Of a stretch of DNA of 64,000 nt, positions 1 through 8,386 are shown one piece after another. Source of the DNA: Paenibacillus pabuli (GTDB lineage Bacteria > Bacillota > Bacilli > Paenibacillales > Paenibacillaceae); NCBI RefSeq assembly GCF_023101145.1, contig NZ_CP073714.1, positions 2,604,001-2,668,000 of the forward strand. Reading direction: 5' to 3'. The translations under genes and the position numbers were made by a program. The notes under the pieces were generated by a model. It saw nothing but the letters and a program-made list of their open reading frames with translations, had not been told where the DNA came from and made no database searches. Position 1 is the first letter of the stretch. The number at the start of each line of letters is the position of its first letter.

Positions 1-249
1 CGTTTTATCGGCGTGTCTCTAGGTCCTCCTGTCGTGTCATTGTTGATTGCTTCACACCATTTCCTTCTGTTTGGCATTCTAGCCGCGTCCGGTGCGGTGG
101 GGGGGCTACTCACGTTATTGGCGGTCAAACCGGATAAGGGAAATCAGCCCACATCAGGCAGTGGCCAAAATCATCGTGAGCGTGATTATGATGAAGTCAA
201 ACAGCCTAGTGGTTATCTGCCAAAGCGCAGAAAGAAAAGTCCACTCTGA
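1..249 (+). CDS. MFS transporter, C-terminal fragment (cut by window edge)
   Basis: The reading frame is open from base 1 and ends at TGA 247-249, so the gene enters from the left. About 82 residues are visible: a hydrophobic helix (SLLIASHHFLLFGILAAS), a second helix rich in Gly and Leu, and a polar basic tail ending KRRKKSPL. This is what the last one or two membrane segments and cytosolic tail of a major facilitator transporter look like. The family call is an inference from composition and from the RFIGVSLGPP stretch, because the diagnostic N-terminal motifs lie outside the window. It converges with another MFS gene, the two separated by a bidirectional terminator. Confidence 0.5.
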   Translation, partial: RFIGVSLGPPVVSLLIASHHFLLFGILAASGAVGGLLTLLAVKPDKGNQPTSGSGQNHRERDYDEVKQPSGYLPKRRKKSPL

Positions 250-262
250 TTTAAGTTTATAA

Positions 263-316
263 AAAATGCGTTTACTCTGAAGGTAGGTGATTTTCCTCAC
301 AGAGTAAACGCATTTT
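263..316. terminator. Bidirectional intrinsic terminator between convergent MFS genes
   Basis: Perfect 17-bp inverted repeat (arms 263-279 and 300-316, AAAATGCGTTTACTCTG and its complement) with a 20-nt loop. The A/T ends of the stem give a U tract on either strand. It lies between the stop codons of two convergent genes. Confidence 0.85.
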
Positions 317-356
317 AATGATTTGGAAAGGATAGAACCTATTTGCATCAGTTATA

Positions 357-1676
357 TCAATTATCTTTTCGCGGAGCAGGTATGTCATTCACGACAGTCC
401 CGGCATGCTCCTGCTGATTGGAATCCTGCCCGGCGATATGTGTATGAGACAATATCGGATGCACGGGCACTGCAAAACTTCCATTTCGTTTTCCTTGAAT
501 AAGGTAGATTAGGAGAAATAGGATGATGAACATAATAGAATAACGATACATATCGGTATAACTGGTTATGGATGCAATAGCGCCCAGCAGAAGTGCGCCG
601 AGAGCAATTCCCAGATCCAGCGTATTCAAAAACATACCGTTAGCCATTCCGCGCTGTGAAGGAGAGACGATCTGAATCATCCAGGTCTGTATGGAGGACT
701 GTATGGAACCATATCCAATTCCGTATAAAAATGCAGCGACAAACAAGATGGACATAGAAGTAGCGTATGAGAGTATGATCAGTCCTGCAGCGATGAATAT
801 CGCTCCGGGAATCAGTAACGCTTTTGGACCCTTATTGTCATAGATCCGCCCTGCAAATGGTCTGACCAGCAATACAGCGAGAGCATTGAACAAAAAGAAC
901 AGGGCAGGGTTAGCCAGGTTGACTTCCTTACCATACAAAACGATGAATCCCACCAGTCCGCCATAGGTGATGGACAGTAAACAGTTCAGTACACTTGGCA
1001 GAATCAGCTTGCGGTTAAAAGGTGTCTTTACCTTTGTGCCTGATATCGCAGCTGTTTCAACGGTTGGAGTTGGTACCGTTTCATTATTAACCCTGCGAGC
1101 TTTCTTGCGTGTCAGTGAATAACTGAGTGGATAGATGACCGCAATAACACCTGCCGTACATAACATGAGTGTCACGAACCCGGCACCTTGGAGAACGGTA
1201 ACCCCAATAATGGGACCCATGGACATGGCCAGACTTGTGGACAGGCCGAAATAGCCCATACCTTCGCCCATCCGTTTCACGGGTACAATATCCGACGCCA
1301 TCGTTGGGAAAGCCGTGCTGCTCATGCCGAATCCGATACCAAACACCATGCGCAGCAATAACAGCACTGCAATCCCCGCGGCAAAGTAATATCCTAGTGT
1401 AGCAAGTAAGGCAACTGTCAGGCCAATATAGATCATGGCATTGCGAAGGCCCTTCTCCAATGCTTTGGCTGAATAGAGCCGCGCGGCAATGGCGCTAAGG
1501 GCAAAAAGACAGGTGAAGAGGCTGACTTCAAAGGCATTGGCATGAAAACGATCCTGCACATAGGAAGGCAGTGGGGATACGATCATATGAAGCTGCAAAA
1601 AAAGTAGAAAGTTACATAACATGAGCAGGATAAAATCGGTGGTCCATAGTTTGACTTGCGATGATTGTGATTTCAT
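357..1676 (-). CDS. MFS transporter, probable drug or metabolite efflux
   Basis: 439 residues, the normal size for a 12-helix major facilitator protein. About twelve hydrophobic segments are visible, with a central basic loop around residues 190-220 (TRKKARR). The stretch GIGFGMSSTAFPTMASDIVP in helix 4-5 resembles the segment seen in Bacillus YfkF/YwoG-like proton-driven exporters. The ATG is preceded by AGGGGGAATG. It lies 31 bp downstream of a marR gene on the same strand, so the two very likely form one transcript. Such pairs usually export a toxic compound that is also the regulator's ligand; the substrate cannot be read from the sequence. The C-terminal 40 residues are polar and look cytosolic. 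Confidence 0.85.
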   Translation of the reverse strand: MKSQSSQVKLWTTDFILLMLCNFLLFLQLHMIVSPLPSYVQDRFHANAFEVSLFTCLFALSAIAARLYSAKALEKGLRNAMIYIGLTVALLATLGYYFAAGIAVLLLLRMVFGIGFGMSSTAFPTMASDIVPVKRMGEGMGYFGLSTSLAMSMGPIIGVTVLQGAGFVTLMLCTAGVIAVIYPLSYSLTRKKARRVNNETVPTPTVETAAISGTKVKTPFNRKLILPSVLNCLLSITYGGLVGFIVLYGKEVNLANPALFFLFNALAVLLVRPFAGRIYDNKGPKALLIPGAIFIAAGLIILSYATSMSILFVAAFLYGIGYGSIQSSIQTWMIQIVSPSQRGMANGMFLNTLDLGIALGALLLGAIASITSYTDMYRYSIMFIILFLLIYLIQGKRNGSFAVPVHPILSHTHIAGQDSNQQEHAGTVVNDIPAPRKDN

Positions 1677-1707
1677 TTTTTGTTCATTCCCCCTGGTGTC
1701 AAATTCG

Positions 1708-2136
1708 TTACAGGTTGCCGTTCATGAGGGAGAGAGTATGTCTAAATGCTTCCATCTGGTCTTCGGAAATACCTTCAGTAAGATTTTTATTCATTTCTCT
1801 TTCGAGCGGAACAAGCTGGTCAAGCAATCTTTTTCCATCTTCGGTCAAGTAGAGCAAATAGGCTCTGCGATCCTGTTCGCTGGTCCGGCGATCAACCAAG
1901 CCTTTCTTTTCCAACAGATCAATAATACGGGCAGTCGTGGGCTGGTCCTTATAAACGCGATTGGCGACCTCCTTCTGATTCACGCCTTCGCCTCTTCCAA
2001 TATTGAATAGTACGGAAAATTGCTCTGTCGTAATATCATAGGGTTTGAATCGTATGGCCAGTAAAGCAGACGCCTTGCGGTGGGTCATGCCAAGCATGAA
2101 TCCAATGGATTGATCGAGTGAGTAGTCGGCCTCCAT
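1708..2136 (-). CDS. MarR family transcriptional regulator
   Basis: 142 residues, the usual length. The winged helix-turn-helix is seen at about residues 50-100 (NQKEVANRV, QPTTARIIDLLEKKGLVDRR, DRRAYLLYLTEDG). The DRR wing and TxxG ending are the family signature. The start codon follows an AGAGAGGA site. It is first in the operon with the downstream MFS gene, and a consensus sigma-A promoter plus a palindrome sit just upstream. The inferred role is ligand-relieved repressor of its own operon. Confidence 0.9.
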   Translation of the reverse strand: MEADYSLDQSIGFMLGMTHRKASALLAIRFKPYDITTEQFSVLFNIGRGEGVNQKEVANRVYKDQPTTARIIDLLEKKGLVDRRTSEQDRRAYLLYLTEDGKRLLDQLVPLEREMNKNLTEGISEDQMEAFRHTLSLMNGNL

Positions 2137-2185
2137 ATAATCCTCTCTTTCTTTCGTTTCGTTAAAATAGTCTCAATTCATTTAC

Positions 2186-2197
2186 TTGTTATAACAA
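2186..2197. promoter_or_regulatory. Palindromic operator candidate for MarR
   Basis: TTGTTATAACAA is a perfect 12-bp palindrome that begins at the -10 box and covers the likely transcription start. Binding there would block the promoter. Assignment to this MarR protein is inferred from position. Confidence 0.55.
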
Positions 2198-2225
2198 CTA
2201 TATGCCAAACAATTAATTTTGTCAA
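2197..2225 (-). promoter_or_regulatory. Sigma-A promoter of the marR-MFS operon
   Basis: On the minus strand TTGACA (2220-2225) and TATAGT (2197-2202) are separated by exactly 17 bp, a near-perfect vegetative promoter about 60 bp upstream of the marR start codon. Confidence 0.8.
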
Positions 2226-2438
2226 AACAGATTTATGAAGTTATCATCGCCATACGAACTCTTATCTATGTAAAGCGACAGTGGAGTAATATTTGAACCG
2301 AATAATGAAATGCAAACGTTGGTAAACACTGATAAAATAGAGATGCCGCTGTATTGCGGATATTGGACGACATGAGGGCGAGGTTACAAAGACGAATCTG
2401 CTCCAGCTGATTCTGGAGCTGACTGAGGAGAGCTGAGT

Positions 2439-2912
2439 ATGCTGAAAAACATTCCCGCAATATTACCTCCGGAACTGCTGAAATTAATGTCCGAAATGGG
2501 TCATGGGGACGAACTTGTACTGGCTGATGGCAACTTTCCAGCAGCGAGTCATGCCCAGCGGCTAATTCGCTGTGATGGACTGGGTACCGTGGAATTACTG
2601 GATGCCATTTTGAGCTTGTATCCACTGGATACATACGCTGAACGACCAGCAGCCGTTATGCAGGTCGTCAAGGGGGATCAGGTAGTGCCCATTATTTGGG
2701 AAGATTACCGCAGGCTGATCCTTGAGCATGAGGGCATTGCCGATCCTTTTGATCATGAAGAACGTTTCGATTTTTATGAAAGGGCTTCCCGCGCCTATGC
2801 AATCATTGCAACCGGTGAGCGTGCGCAGTATGCCAATTTGATTTTGAAAAAAGGGGTCATTTTTCCTGAAGAGGATCAATACTCGCAAATTCAAAAGGTT
2901 GAATCAAACTGA
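2439..2912 (+). CDS. fucU: RbsD/FucU family protein, probable L-fucose mutarotase
   Basis: 157 residues. The N-terminus with MGHGDELVLADGNFPA is the hallmark of the RbsD/FucU mutarotases, which interconvert alpha and beta anomers of a free sugar. The length (FucU about 140-155, RbsD about 131) and the phrases DGLGTVELLDAI and YPLDTY fit FucU rather than RbsD. The conserved His in MGHGD is the expected catalytic residue. GGAGAG lies upstream of the ATG. There is no fucose pathway gene next to it: it stands between a marR promoter and a convergent germination operon whose last gene ends 8 bp away. Its exact sugar is therefore uncertain. Confidence 0.85.
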   Translation: MLKNIPAILPPELLKLMSEMGHGDELVLADGNFPAASHAQRLIRCDGLGTVELLDAILSLYPLDTYAERPAAVMQVVKGDQVVPIIWEDYRRLILEHEGIADPFDHEERFDFYERASRAYAIIATGERAQYANLILKKGVIFPEEDQYSQIQKVESN

Positions 2913-2919
2913 ATCCAAA

Positions 2920-4041
2920 TTACGGCGACGGAGCGGCGGATGCTTTGTTCGCCTTTTTGCCTTTGCCGAAACAGCGGAGCCAGTACACAATCATGTAAAA
3001 TATGGGCATACACTCAATAATCACGGCATATGTAGCGATGGCATAGGAACGAATAGCCATTTCGTACGAAGCAGCGTCCTTCGCATATTGAAGGACAAAA
3101 GACGCCGCAGTTCCTGCTAGCAGGTAGACGACCGTTTTATCCTGACGAACTCCGGTAAGTTTAGCAAGACAAACCGAGGCTACGTATAACAGAAACGAGC
3201 TTCGAGTAAACATGGTCGTAGACCAAATGGCGATCAGGAACGGGTCCAGGTTATCCAGAAAATCACCGTAACGGGCAAAACGTATCATTTCCAGTAAAGG
3301 GTAGCGAAGACTGCTGGCTTCGTAAGGTCCAAAATTCATTAAGGTAAACATCCAGAACACGATAATGAATAATGCAAGCGTAGAGCCTGCAAACAACATA
3401 CTTCGTAGCAGCGGCCGCCTGAAAGCAATCGCTGGGGCGAGGAACAGAAACATCATCCATTCGGAAAACCAGGGCATGGTTGAAATCGAGCCTATTAAAA
3501 TTTCTTTCAAATCATGATGAGTGAGCATGGCAAGCAGTACATCCGGATTGCCCCCGCCTGATACAGCAGGCATTAGGAACGTAGACGCAAAGACTTGCAC
3601 CAGAAATATGCCTTCTGACAAATAGATAATTGTAATTAAACCTGAGCGAGCGGACAGACTGATACATAAAACGGTTACGGTTGCTGTTAACCAGATTGGT
3701 GTCTCTGGCAAGTACATAGATTGTAGAAAAACAATAAAATTTTCTACATCAATGGATATTAAATAGAGGCACAGCAATACAATGAGACCTAGGAAAAGCT
3801 TGTGAAGGACCTTTCCAACAATTTCCTCGCCAAAATCGCTCCAGGGACGATCCGGGTGCAAAGCTCCTAATCTGTAAGTGAAAAACAGAAGAATCGAACT
3901 GATCGCGAATCCGCCTATTGTGGATAACCACCCCTGATAACCGCTCATTTTAAACAATCGCTGGAGCAGAAATGCAATGGGCTCGGAATACAGGTAGACA
4001 AACATAAAACGATAGGCCTGTCCTGCAGACAATTTAATCAT
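2920..4041 (-). CDS. gerB: Spore germination protein GerB (GerAB/endospore family permease)
   Basis: 373 residues with about ten hydrophobic segments, fitting the amino-acid-transporter-like B subunit of GerA-type nutrient germinant receptors (typically about 365 residues). The N-terminus (LSAGQAYRFMFVY), the IYLSEGIFLVQVF segment and the WSTTMFTRSSFLLYVA segment resemble family members. B subunits bind the germinant in the spore inner membrane. It is last in a leftward run gerA-gerC-small membrane protein-gerB, 15 bp after the small gene. Which germinant it recognises cannot be told. Confidence 0.9.
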   Translation of the reverse strand: MIKLSAGQAYRFMFVYLYSEPIAFLLQRLFKMSGYQGWLSTIGGFAISSILLFFTYRLGALHPDRPWSDFGEEIVGKVLHKLFLGLIVLLCLYLISIDVENFIVFLQSMYLPETPIWLTATVTVLCISLSARSGLITIIYLSEGIFLVQVFASTFLMPAVSGGGNPDVLLAMLTHHDLKEILIGSISTMPWFSEWMMFLFLAPAIAFRRPLLRSMLFAGSTLALFIIVFWMFTLMNFGPYEASSLRYPLLEMIRFARYGDFLDNLDPFLIAIWSTTMFTRSSFLLYVASVCLAKLTGVRQDKTVVYLLAGTAASFVLQYAKDAASYEMAIRSYAIATYAVIIECMPIFYMIVYWLRCFGKGKKANKASAAPSP

Positions 4042-4056
4042 GACGCACTCCTTTCC

Positions 4057-4263
4057 TTAGCCAAATAGGCGGTCTGCCCAGCCGAAAAGTAACCTGATAA
4101 TATCATTGGGATTAGGCCATCCACTTACAGAGACCGCGAGGGTATTCCATAACAGAAATATTCCCAGCAGAATGAAATAGGTCCGTTTCTTCCCTTTTTT
4201 GCTGGATTTGATCATGGGCCACTCCAGTATATAAAGAACGGCAAACAAAACAACGGCGACCAT
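4057..4263 (-). CDS. Small two-helix membrane protein of the ger operon
   Basis: 68 residues: hydrophobic helix about 2-12, a basic loop (IKSSKKGKKR), a second helix about 28-46, and an amphipathic C-terminus (IIRLLFGWADRLFG). It sits between gerC and gerB with short gaps and has an AGGAGGT-type site just upstream. Some GerA-type operons carry an extra small two-helix gene, often called a D subunit. Position and topology suggest this is one, but I recognise no conserved motif and the role is inferred. Confidence 0.7.
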   Translation of the reverse strand: MVAVVLFAVLYILEWPMIKSSKKGKKRTYFILLGIFLLWNTLAVSVSGWPNPNDIIRLLFGWADRLFG

Positions 4264-4310
4264 GGGGTTTACCTCCTAAAAAGTGGCCTGATGCAATTTC
4301 TCAGCTCTGA

Positions 4311-5462
4311 TCAGAAGCTGGACTCAGAACCTACGAACTGAATGTTAATTTGGGCATGAACATGAAACTGTAAATCATTTTTGACATAATCTTTCCATAC
4401 AGGACGCAATTGTTCCCAGATCTTTGGATATGCCCATTCGAGACGGTATCCAAGCATCAGAATATCAGCTTCTTTATGTTGGCCTGCACGTATTGCCTGT
4501 GTCAGGTCGGCGCTTACTTTTTCATCTGCATGCTGCTCGATTCGTCTGACACCCACAATGTCTTTGACTTTGAGAATGGGAATGACGGAATTCAATTCTG
4601 CTTTTCCCATTAGGGTAATATCAAAAAAAGGCTGTCCTTTAACAAGTCTGACCTTGATTTTGGAGTTCATATTGTAGACTGTCATACTTGCTTTTTCCCT
4701 ATTTGTTTTCACGGATATGGATTCGGTATCCAATTTTCGGTTAGCCCAAGCTACCGCCCTCGTTTCATCCGCCGGGATAGAATCGACCATCTTCATCTGT
4801 TTGAAAAGTGCACCACCTACCTGACTAACCCACTTCTTACGCTCATTGTTTTCGCTTGCCATCGTTGCTAATCTGGTTTGCAGCAAAGGGGCGGCAAAGC
4901 CTTGGTTCATTTTGTCTGCGGTAAGTACATTAAGCATTTGCGTCTTCAGCATATTTTGTTCTGTTGCAAATTCTCGTAACACGTCACTTGGTGTTTCTTC
5001 AAAAACCGGGGTCAAATCAGCTACGTCTTTGGCTTTTCCCTTGGCAACCATGACGTAACTGCTCAGGTGGAACAAAGGCTCACGCGATATCCATTCCATC
5101 GTATCCTGAATGCCTTCTCTCGCGTATGCCTCTCCGAATACAACTACACGCGTGTGCCCCCAGGAAAGCTTACGTGTGAGGTCCGTCTGGATTTTCTCTA
5201 TGGCATCGCCTATGTTGGTTGCGGTAGCAGACACAAGAGCATATGGATTCTTGCCAGGCCCACCGGTTCCTTCTGGAGACAGGCGATTGGGAAGCGGCAT
5301 GCTCAGTGAAACCTCAATTTCACCAGGCTTCTCCCCCTTATCGATATACATCACTGTTATAAACGTACGTTCATTGATCTCCACTTTGGACCAGCAGCCA
5401 CTGCAAAGTAAAACGCATATCATAACGACACTCAGTTTAATTGTAATCATTAATGTTTTCAT
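4311..5462 (-). CDS. gerC: Spore germination lipoprotein GerC (GerAC family)
   Basis: 383 residues beginning with a lipoprotein signal: basic start, hydrophobic stretch, then LLCSGCW with Cys about 23 as the lipidation site. The following WSKVEINERTFI and IGDAIEKIQTDLTRKLSWGHTRVVVFGE are typical of Ger(x)C proteins. The C subunit is anchored to the outer face of the spore inner membrane and is needed with A and B for a working receptor. The start overlaps the gerA stop (ATGA at 5459-5462), indicating translational coupling. The C-terminal part (IRAGQHKEADILMLGYRLEWAYPKIW) is the conserved third domain. Confidence 0.92.
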   Translation of the reverse strand: MKTLMITIKLSVVMICVLLCSGCWSKVEINERTFITVMYIDKGEKPGEIEVSLSMPLPNRLSPEGTGGPGKNPYALVSATATNIGDAIEKIQTDLTRKLSWGHTRVVVFGEAYAREGIQDTMEWISREPLFHLSSYVMVAKGKAKDVADLTPVFEETPSDVLREFATEQNMLKTQMLNVLTADKMNQGFAAPLLQTRLATMASENNERKKWVSQVGGALFKQMKMVDSIPADETRAVAWANRKLDTESISVKTNREKASMTVYNMNSKIKVRLVKGQPFFDITLMGKAELNSVIPILKVKDIVGVRRIEQHADEKVSADLTQAIRAGQHKEADILMLGYRLEWAYPKIWEQLRPVWKDYVKNDLQFHVHAQINIQFVGSESSF

Positions 5463-6904
5463 GTTTTTTGCCTTTTTTTATTTGCATCTTCGTAGGCTGT
5501 CGGTCGCTTCTTCATCAGGAACCAGGGTACACGAACGATGGTATCCTTGATATCACTCAACACGAGGGGGGCAAAGGGCTGCATGTATGGCACGCCGAAT
5601 GAACGGAGGCTGACCATATACCAATAGATTAGGTAGATCGAGATTACAACGCCGAACAGTCCCAGTGTTCCACCCATAAGCAGCACCGGAAAACGAAGCA
5701 GCCGGAAAGCCAGACCCAGTTCGAAGTGTGGAATGATAAAAGCCGCAATCCCCGTAATGGATACGACGATAACCAGTGGAGCTGACACGATTCCAGCCTG
5801 TACGGCCGCCTGACCAATAACAATCCCACCGATAATGGACACCGTCTGGCCCAGCGGTTTCGGAATACGAATTCCCGCTTCGCGCAAACCTTCAAAGGTC
5901 ACTTCCATAATGAGCGCTTCAACTAAGGCCGGGAAGGGAATGTTTTCCCTTGCAGAAGCAATCGTTATCAGCAGGTTGGTCGGTATAATTTCCGGGTGAA
6001 ATGTAGTAACGGCGACATACAAGGATGGCAGCAGAAAGGCTATAAAGGCAAACAGCAGACGAATAATCCTGATAAAGGAGGCAGAATAAAATCGTTGATA
6101 ATAGTCTTCCGAAGACTGCATTAAAGAGAAAAAGGTTACGGGAATGAGCAGTGAAAACGGTGTTCCGTCCTGCATGACCCCAATCCGCCCTTCAACCAGT
6201 GCAGCAGCCACCGTATCGGGTCGTTCGGTATATTGATATTGTGGAAAAGGAGAGAGAGGATGGTCCTCCAGAAATTCAGATAGATAACTTACGCCCAAAC
6301 TGCTGTCCATATCGATATTACCAAGACTTTCCAACACATTTTCCAAAATGTCTGGCTTGCATAACCCTTGGATATAGACAACGAACACCTCGGTTTTGGT
6401 ATATTTTCCAACGGTGAACTTGATCATTTTAAAATCAGGATGCTTAATCTTGTGCCGAAGCAGTGACATATTTACATGAACATCTTCGATGAAGGCTTCC
6501 TGAGGGCCAACAACAACAACTTCGTTGGTTGATTCCGATACTGAACGCCTTTGATAATTTTGGAGAGCGAAATGCACCATGCCTGAAATACCTTCGATAT
6601 ATAATGCCGCATTACCTGAAACGATATCATCCACTGTCGCTTCTGCTGATTTCGAGTGGTGGCTGTTAAGGGTGAAAAATGATCCGGTCAAGACACGGGT
6701 AATAAATTGATGATCTATTTCATTTCGTGAGGCTTCTTCAAGCAGTGGTTTGACGATGGCTTCCCGCATGGTAGGGGTATCCACAATGGATTGAATATAG
6801 ATGAGTTCACAATGGAAAGGTCCGATTTGAAAAGGCTGATAGATTATGTCGGCAACACCCAACAGATTGGCCCTAACTTGTTCATAGATATTGTCTTTTT
6901 CCAT
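5459..6904 (-). CDS. gerA: Spore germination protein GerA (GerAA family)
   Basis: 481 residues, normal for an A subunit of a nutrient germinant receptor. A soluble N-terminal half (about 1-280, containing VEGRIGVMQDGTPFSLLIPVTF) is followed by a membrane half with four to five helices (RLLFAFIAFLLPSLYVAVTTFHPEIIPTNLL; FPALVEALIMEVTFEGLREAGIRIPKPLG; TVSIIGGIVIGQAAVQAGIVS). The A subunits have been proposed to form the ion channel that opens on germinant binding. The start has GGGAGGCG upstream. It is first in the leftward ger operon, and a sigma-G-like promoter lies about 50 bp before it. Confidence 0.93.
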   Translation of the reverse strand: MEKDNIYEQVRANLLGVADIIYQPFQIGPFHCELIYIQSIVDTPTMREAIVKPLLEEASRNEIDHQFITRVLTGSFFTLNSHHSKSAEATVDDIVSGNAALYIEGISGMVHFALQNYQRRSVSESTNEVVVVGPQEAFIEDVHVNMSLLRHKIKHPDFKMIKFTVGKYTKTEVFVVYIQGLCKPDILENVLESLGNIDMDSSLGVSYLSEFLEDHPLSPFPQYQYTERPDTVAAALVEGRIGVMQDGTPFSLLIPVTFFSLMQSSEDYYQRFYSASFIRIIRLLFAFIAFLLPSLYVAVTTFHPEIIPTNLLITIASARENIPFPALVEALIMEVTFEGLREAGIRIPKPLGQTVSIIGGIVIGQAAVQAGIVSAPLVIVVSITGIAAFIIPHFELGLAFRLLRFPVLLMGGTLGLFGVVISIYLIYWYMVSLRSFGVPYMQPFAPLVLSDIKDTIVRVPWFLMKKRPTAYEDANKKRQKT

Positions 6905-6951
6905 TTCAGTTTCGCCTCCCTATGCTGGATGCTGAGTCTTTAATCTGACTA

Positions 6952-6981
6952 TAGTGTGCGACGCTTCCAATGAAATATACT
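6952..6981 (-). promoter_or_regulatory. Sigma-G-like forespore promoter of the ger operon
   Basis: On the minus strand AGTATA (6976-6981), a 17-bp spacer and CACACTA (6952-6958) lie about 50 bp before gerA. This resembles the forespore consensus (roughly TGnATA and CATnnTA) with one or two differences, and ger operons are known sigma-G targets. It is a pattern match only. Confidence 0.45.
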
Positions 6982-7108
6982 TTTAAGTTTGGCTTATCGA
7001 AATATATTACAAACTTTGATGCAGATGGTGAATGGGAAAACGTCGAATTTGGCTTAATATAAGAGGGGGAAAAGCGAGTAGACATTTTATATAAGGAGTT
7101 GAGGGAAG

Positions 7109-7606
7109 ATGGGGTATCGGATTAGACGTGCGGAGCTTGGTGATGTTAATGGGGTGTCACAGTTATTCAATGAGTACAGAATGTTTTACGATCAACGAGC
7201 AGATCTGAACGGAGCGAGTGAATATATCAAAGAAAGAATGGAACGCAATGAATCCGTTATTTTGATCGCAGAATTGGAAATGAATACGGACCTTAGAGAT
7301 AAGAGCAGCTTGAATGATAAACTTGTATCAAATGAGTTTGGTGGATTTGTACAGCTGTATCCCAGCTTTAGTTCAGTGTCCATGAAGCCAATCTGGGTAC
7401 TTAATGATCTGTACGTACATGCGGATCATCGCCAGCGAGGAATTGCGCGTAAGTTGCTGCAAGCTGCACGACGATTGGGTGATGAGGGTGGAGCTGTGCG
7501 AATCGTGCTCTCTACAGCGATAAGCAACAAAAAGGCGCAGGCATTATATGAATCGGAAGGCTATACGCTGGACACCAATTTCATGTATTATGAACTTCAA
7601 ATATAA
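7109..7606 (+). CDS. GNAT family N-acetyltransferase
   Basis: 165 residues. The acetyl-CoA binding motif A is visible as VHADHRQRGIARKLL at about residues 99-113, followed by NKKAQALYESEGY near the C-terminus, the usual GNAT ending. AAGGAGTTGAGGG precedes the ATG. It transfers acetyl from acetyl-CoA to an amine; the acceptor is unknown. It starts a short rightward pair with the TraX-like gene 53 bp on. Confidence 0.9.
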   Translation: MGYRIRRAELGDVNGVSQLFNEYRMFYDQRADLNGASEYIKERMERNESVILIAELEMNTDLRDKSSLNDKLVSNEFGGFVQLYPSFSSVSMKPIWVLNDLYVHADHRQRGIARKLLQAARRLGDEGGAVRIVLSTAISNKKAQALYESEGYTLDTNFMYYELQI

Positions 7607-7659
7607 GAAAGACTTGGAGAACCCTGAAGTACAGAATAAGCAGGAGGGATTAGCACAAA

Positions 7660-8280
7660 ATGATGCAATGGATAGCCATGGTCACGATGTTGATTGATCA
7701 TATAGGAGCCGTCTTTTATCCACAGGTGGGGGAACTGCGAATCATTGGTCGGATTGCTTTTCCAATCTATGCTTTTGCCGTTTATATGGGTTATAAACAT
7801 ACTCGTAACGTACAAAAATACATATGGCGGTTGTTCTGGATTGCAGTGATTTCTCAATTACCGTTTATGGCGGCATTTAATCATTTTTCATTGAATGTGG
7901 TATGGACATTGTGTTCTGCCTTGCTAGTATTGCTCATGCTCGATAAACTTACGGTTCGTATGCTGGGAATTCCAATTGTTGTCGGAGCAGGCTTGGTTAT
8001 GGAGATAACCCATATGGATTACGGCATGTATGGCTTACTGCTTGTATTGCTGTTCCGTTACTTCCAGGGACCCGTACTGGTAATGGCTCATCTGCTCTTA
8101 AATGTGTTGTATATTTATTTGCACAGCAGCTCTATACAGATGTACAGTGTGGTTGCTACCGTAGGCATTGCAGTTGCCCAATATTATAACGCAGGGTTCC
8201 GTCTGAAAGGTCCGCGTTGGATTTGGCGTTATTTTTATCCTGCACATTTGGCTGTCATTGCTCTGATCCGCTGGATTTAA
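7660..8280 (+). CDS. TraX family membrane protein
   Basis: 206 residues, almost entirely hydrophobic with about seven or eight helices. The N-terminus (WIAMVTMLIDHIGAVFYP) and RIIGRIAFPIYAFAVYMGY are characteristic of the TraX family, named after the F-plasmid pilin acetylase but widespread on Firmicute chromosomes with unknown acceptors. AGGAGGG lies ahead of the double ATG. No conjugation genes are near, so a pilin role is not supported; a membrane acyltransferase is the best guess. Confidence 0.85.
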   Translation: MMQWIAMVTMLIDHIGAVFYPQVGELRIIGRIAFPIYAFAVYMGYKHTRNVQKYIWRLFWIAVISQLPFMAAFNHFSLNVVWTLCSALLVLLMLDKLTVRMLGIPIVVGAGLVMEITHMDYGMYGLLLVLLFRYFQGPVLVMAHLLLNVLYIYLHSSSIQMYSVVATVGIAVAQYYNAGFRLKGPRWIWRYFYPAHLAVIALIRWI

Positions 8281-8296
8281 AGAAGCTTTCACGAAG

Positions 8297-8343
8297 AAAG
8301 AAGCCACCTTATCCGTCATTACTGACGTTGAGGCGGCTTCTTT
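8297..8343. terminator. Bidirectional terminator between traX-like and NRPS genes
   Basis: Arms 8297-8309 and 8331-8343 (AAAGAAGCCACCT against AGGCGGCTTCTTT, one mismatch), with a second inner stem CGTCA/TGACG in the loop. A/T runs at both ends suit termination from either side. Confidence 0.75.
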
Positions 8344-8386
8344 ATATTCATTAATGCAATAATGCATTCATTCATTTTATGGGGTT

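Noticed and set aside
7660..8280. Conjugation or plasmid origin suggested by a TraX-like gene
   Set aside because: TraX-family genes are common on Firmicute chromosomes and no other transfer gene is nearby.
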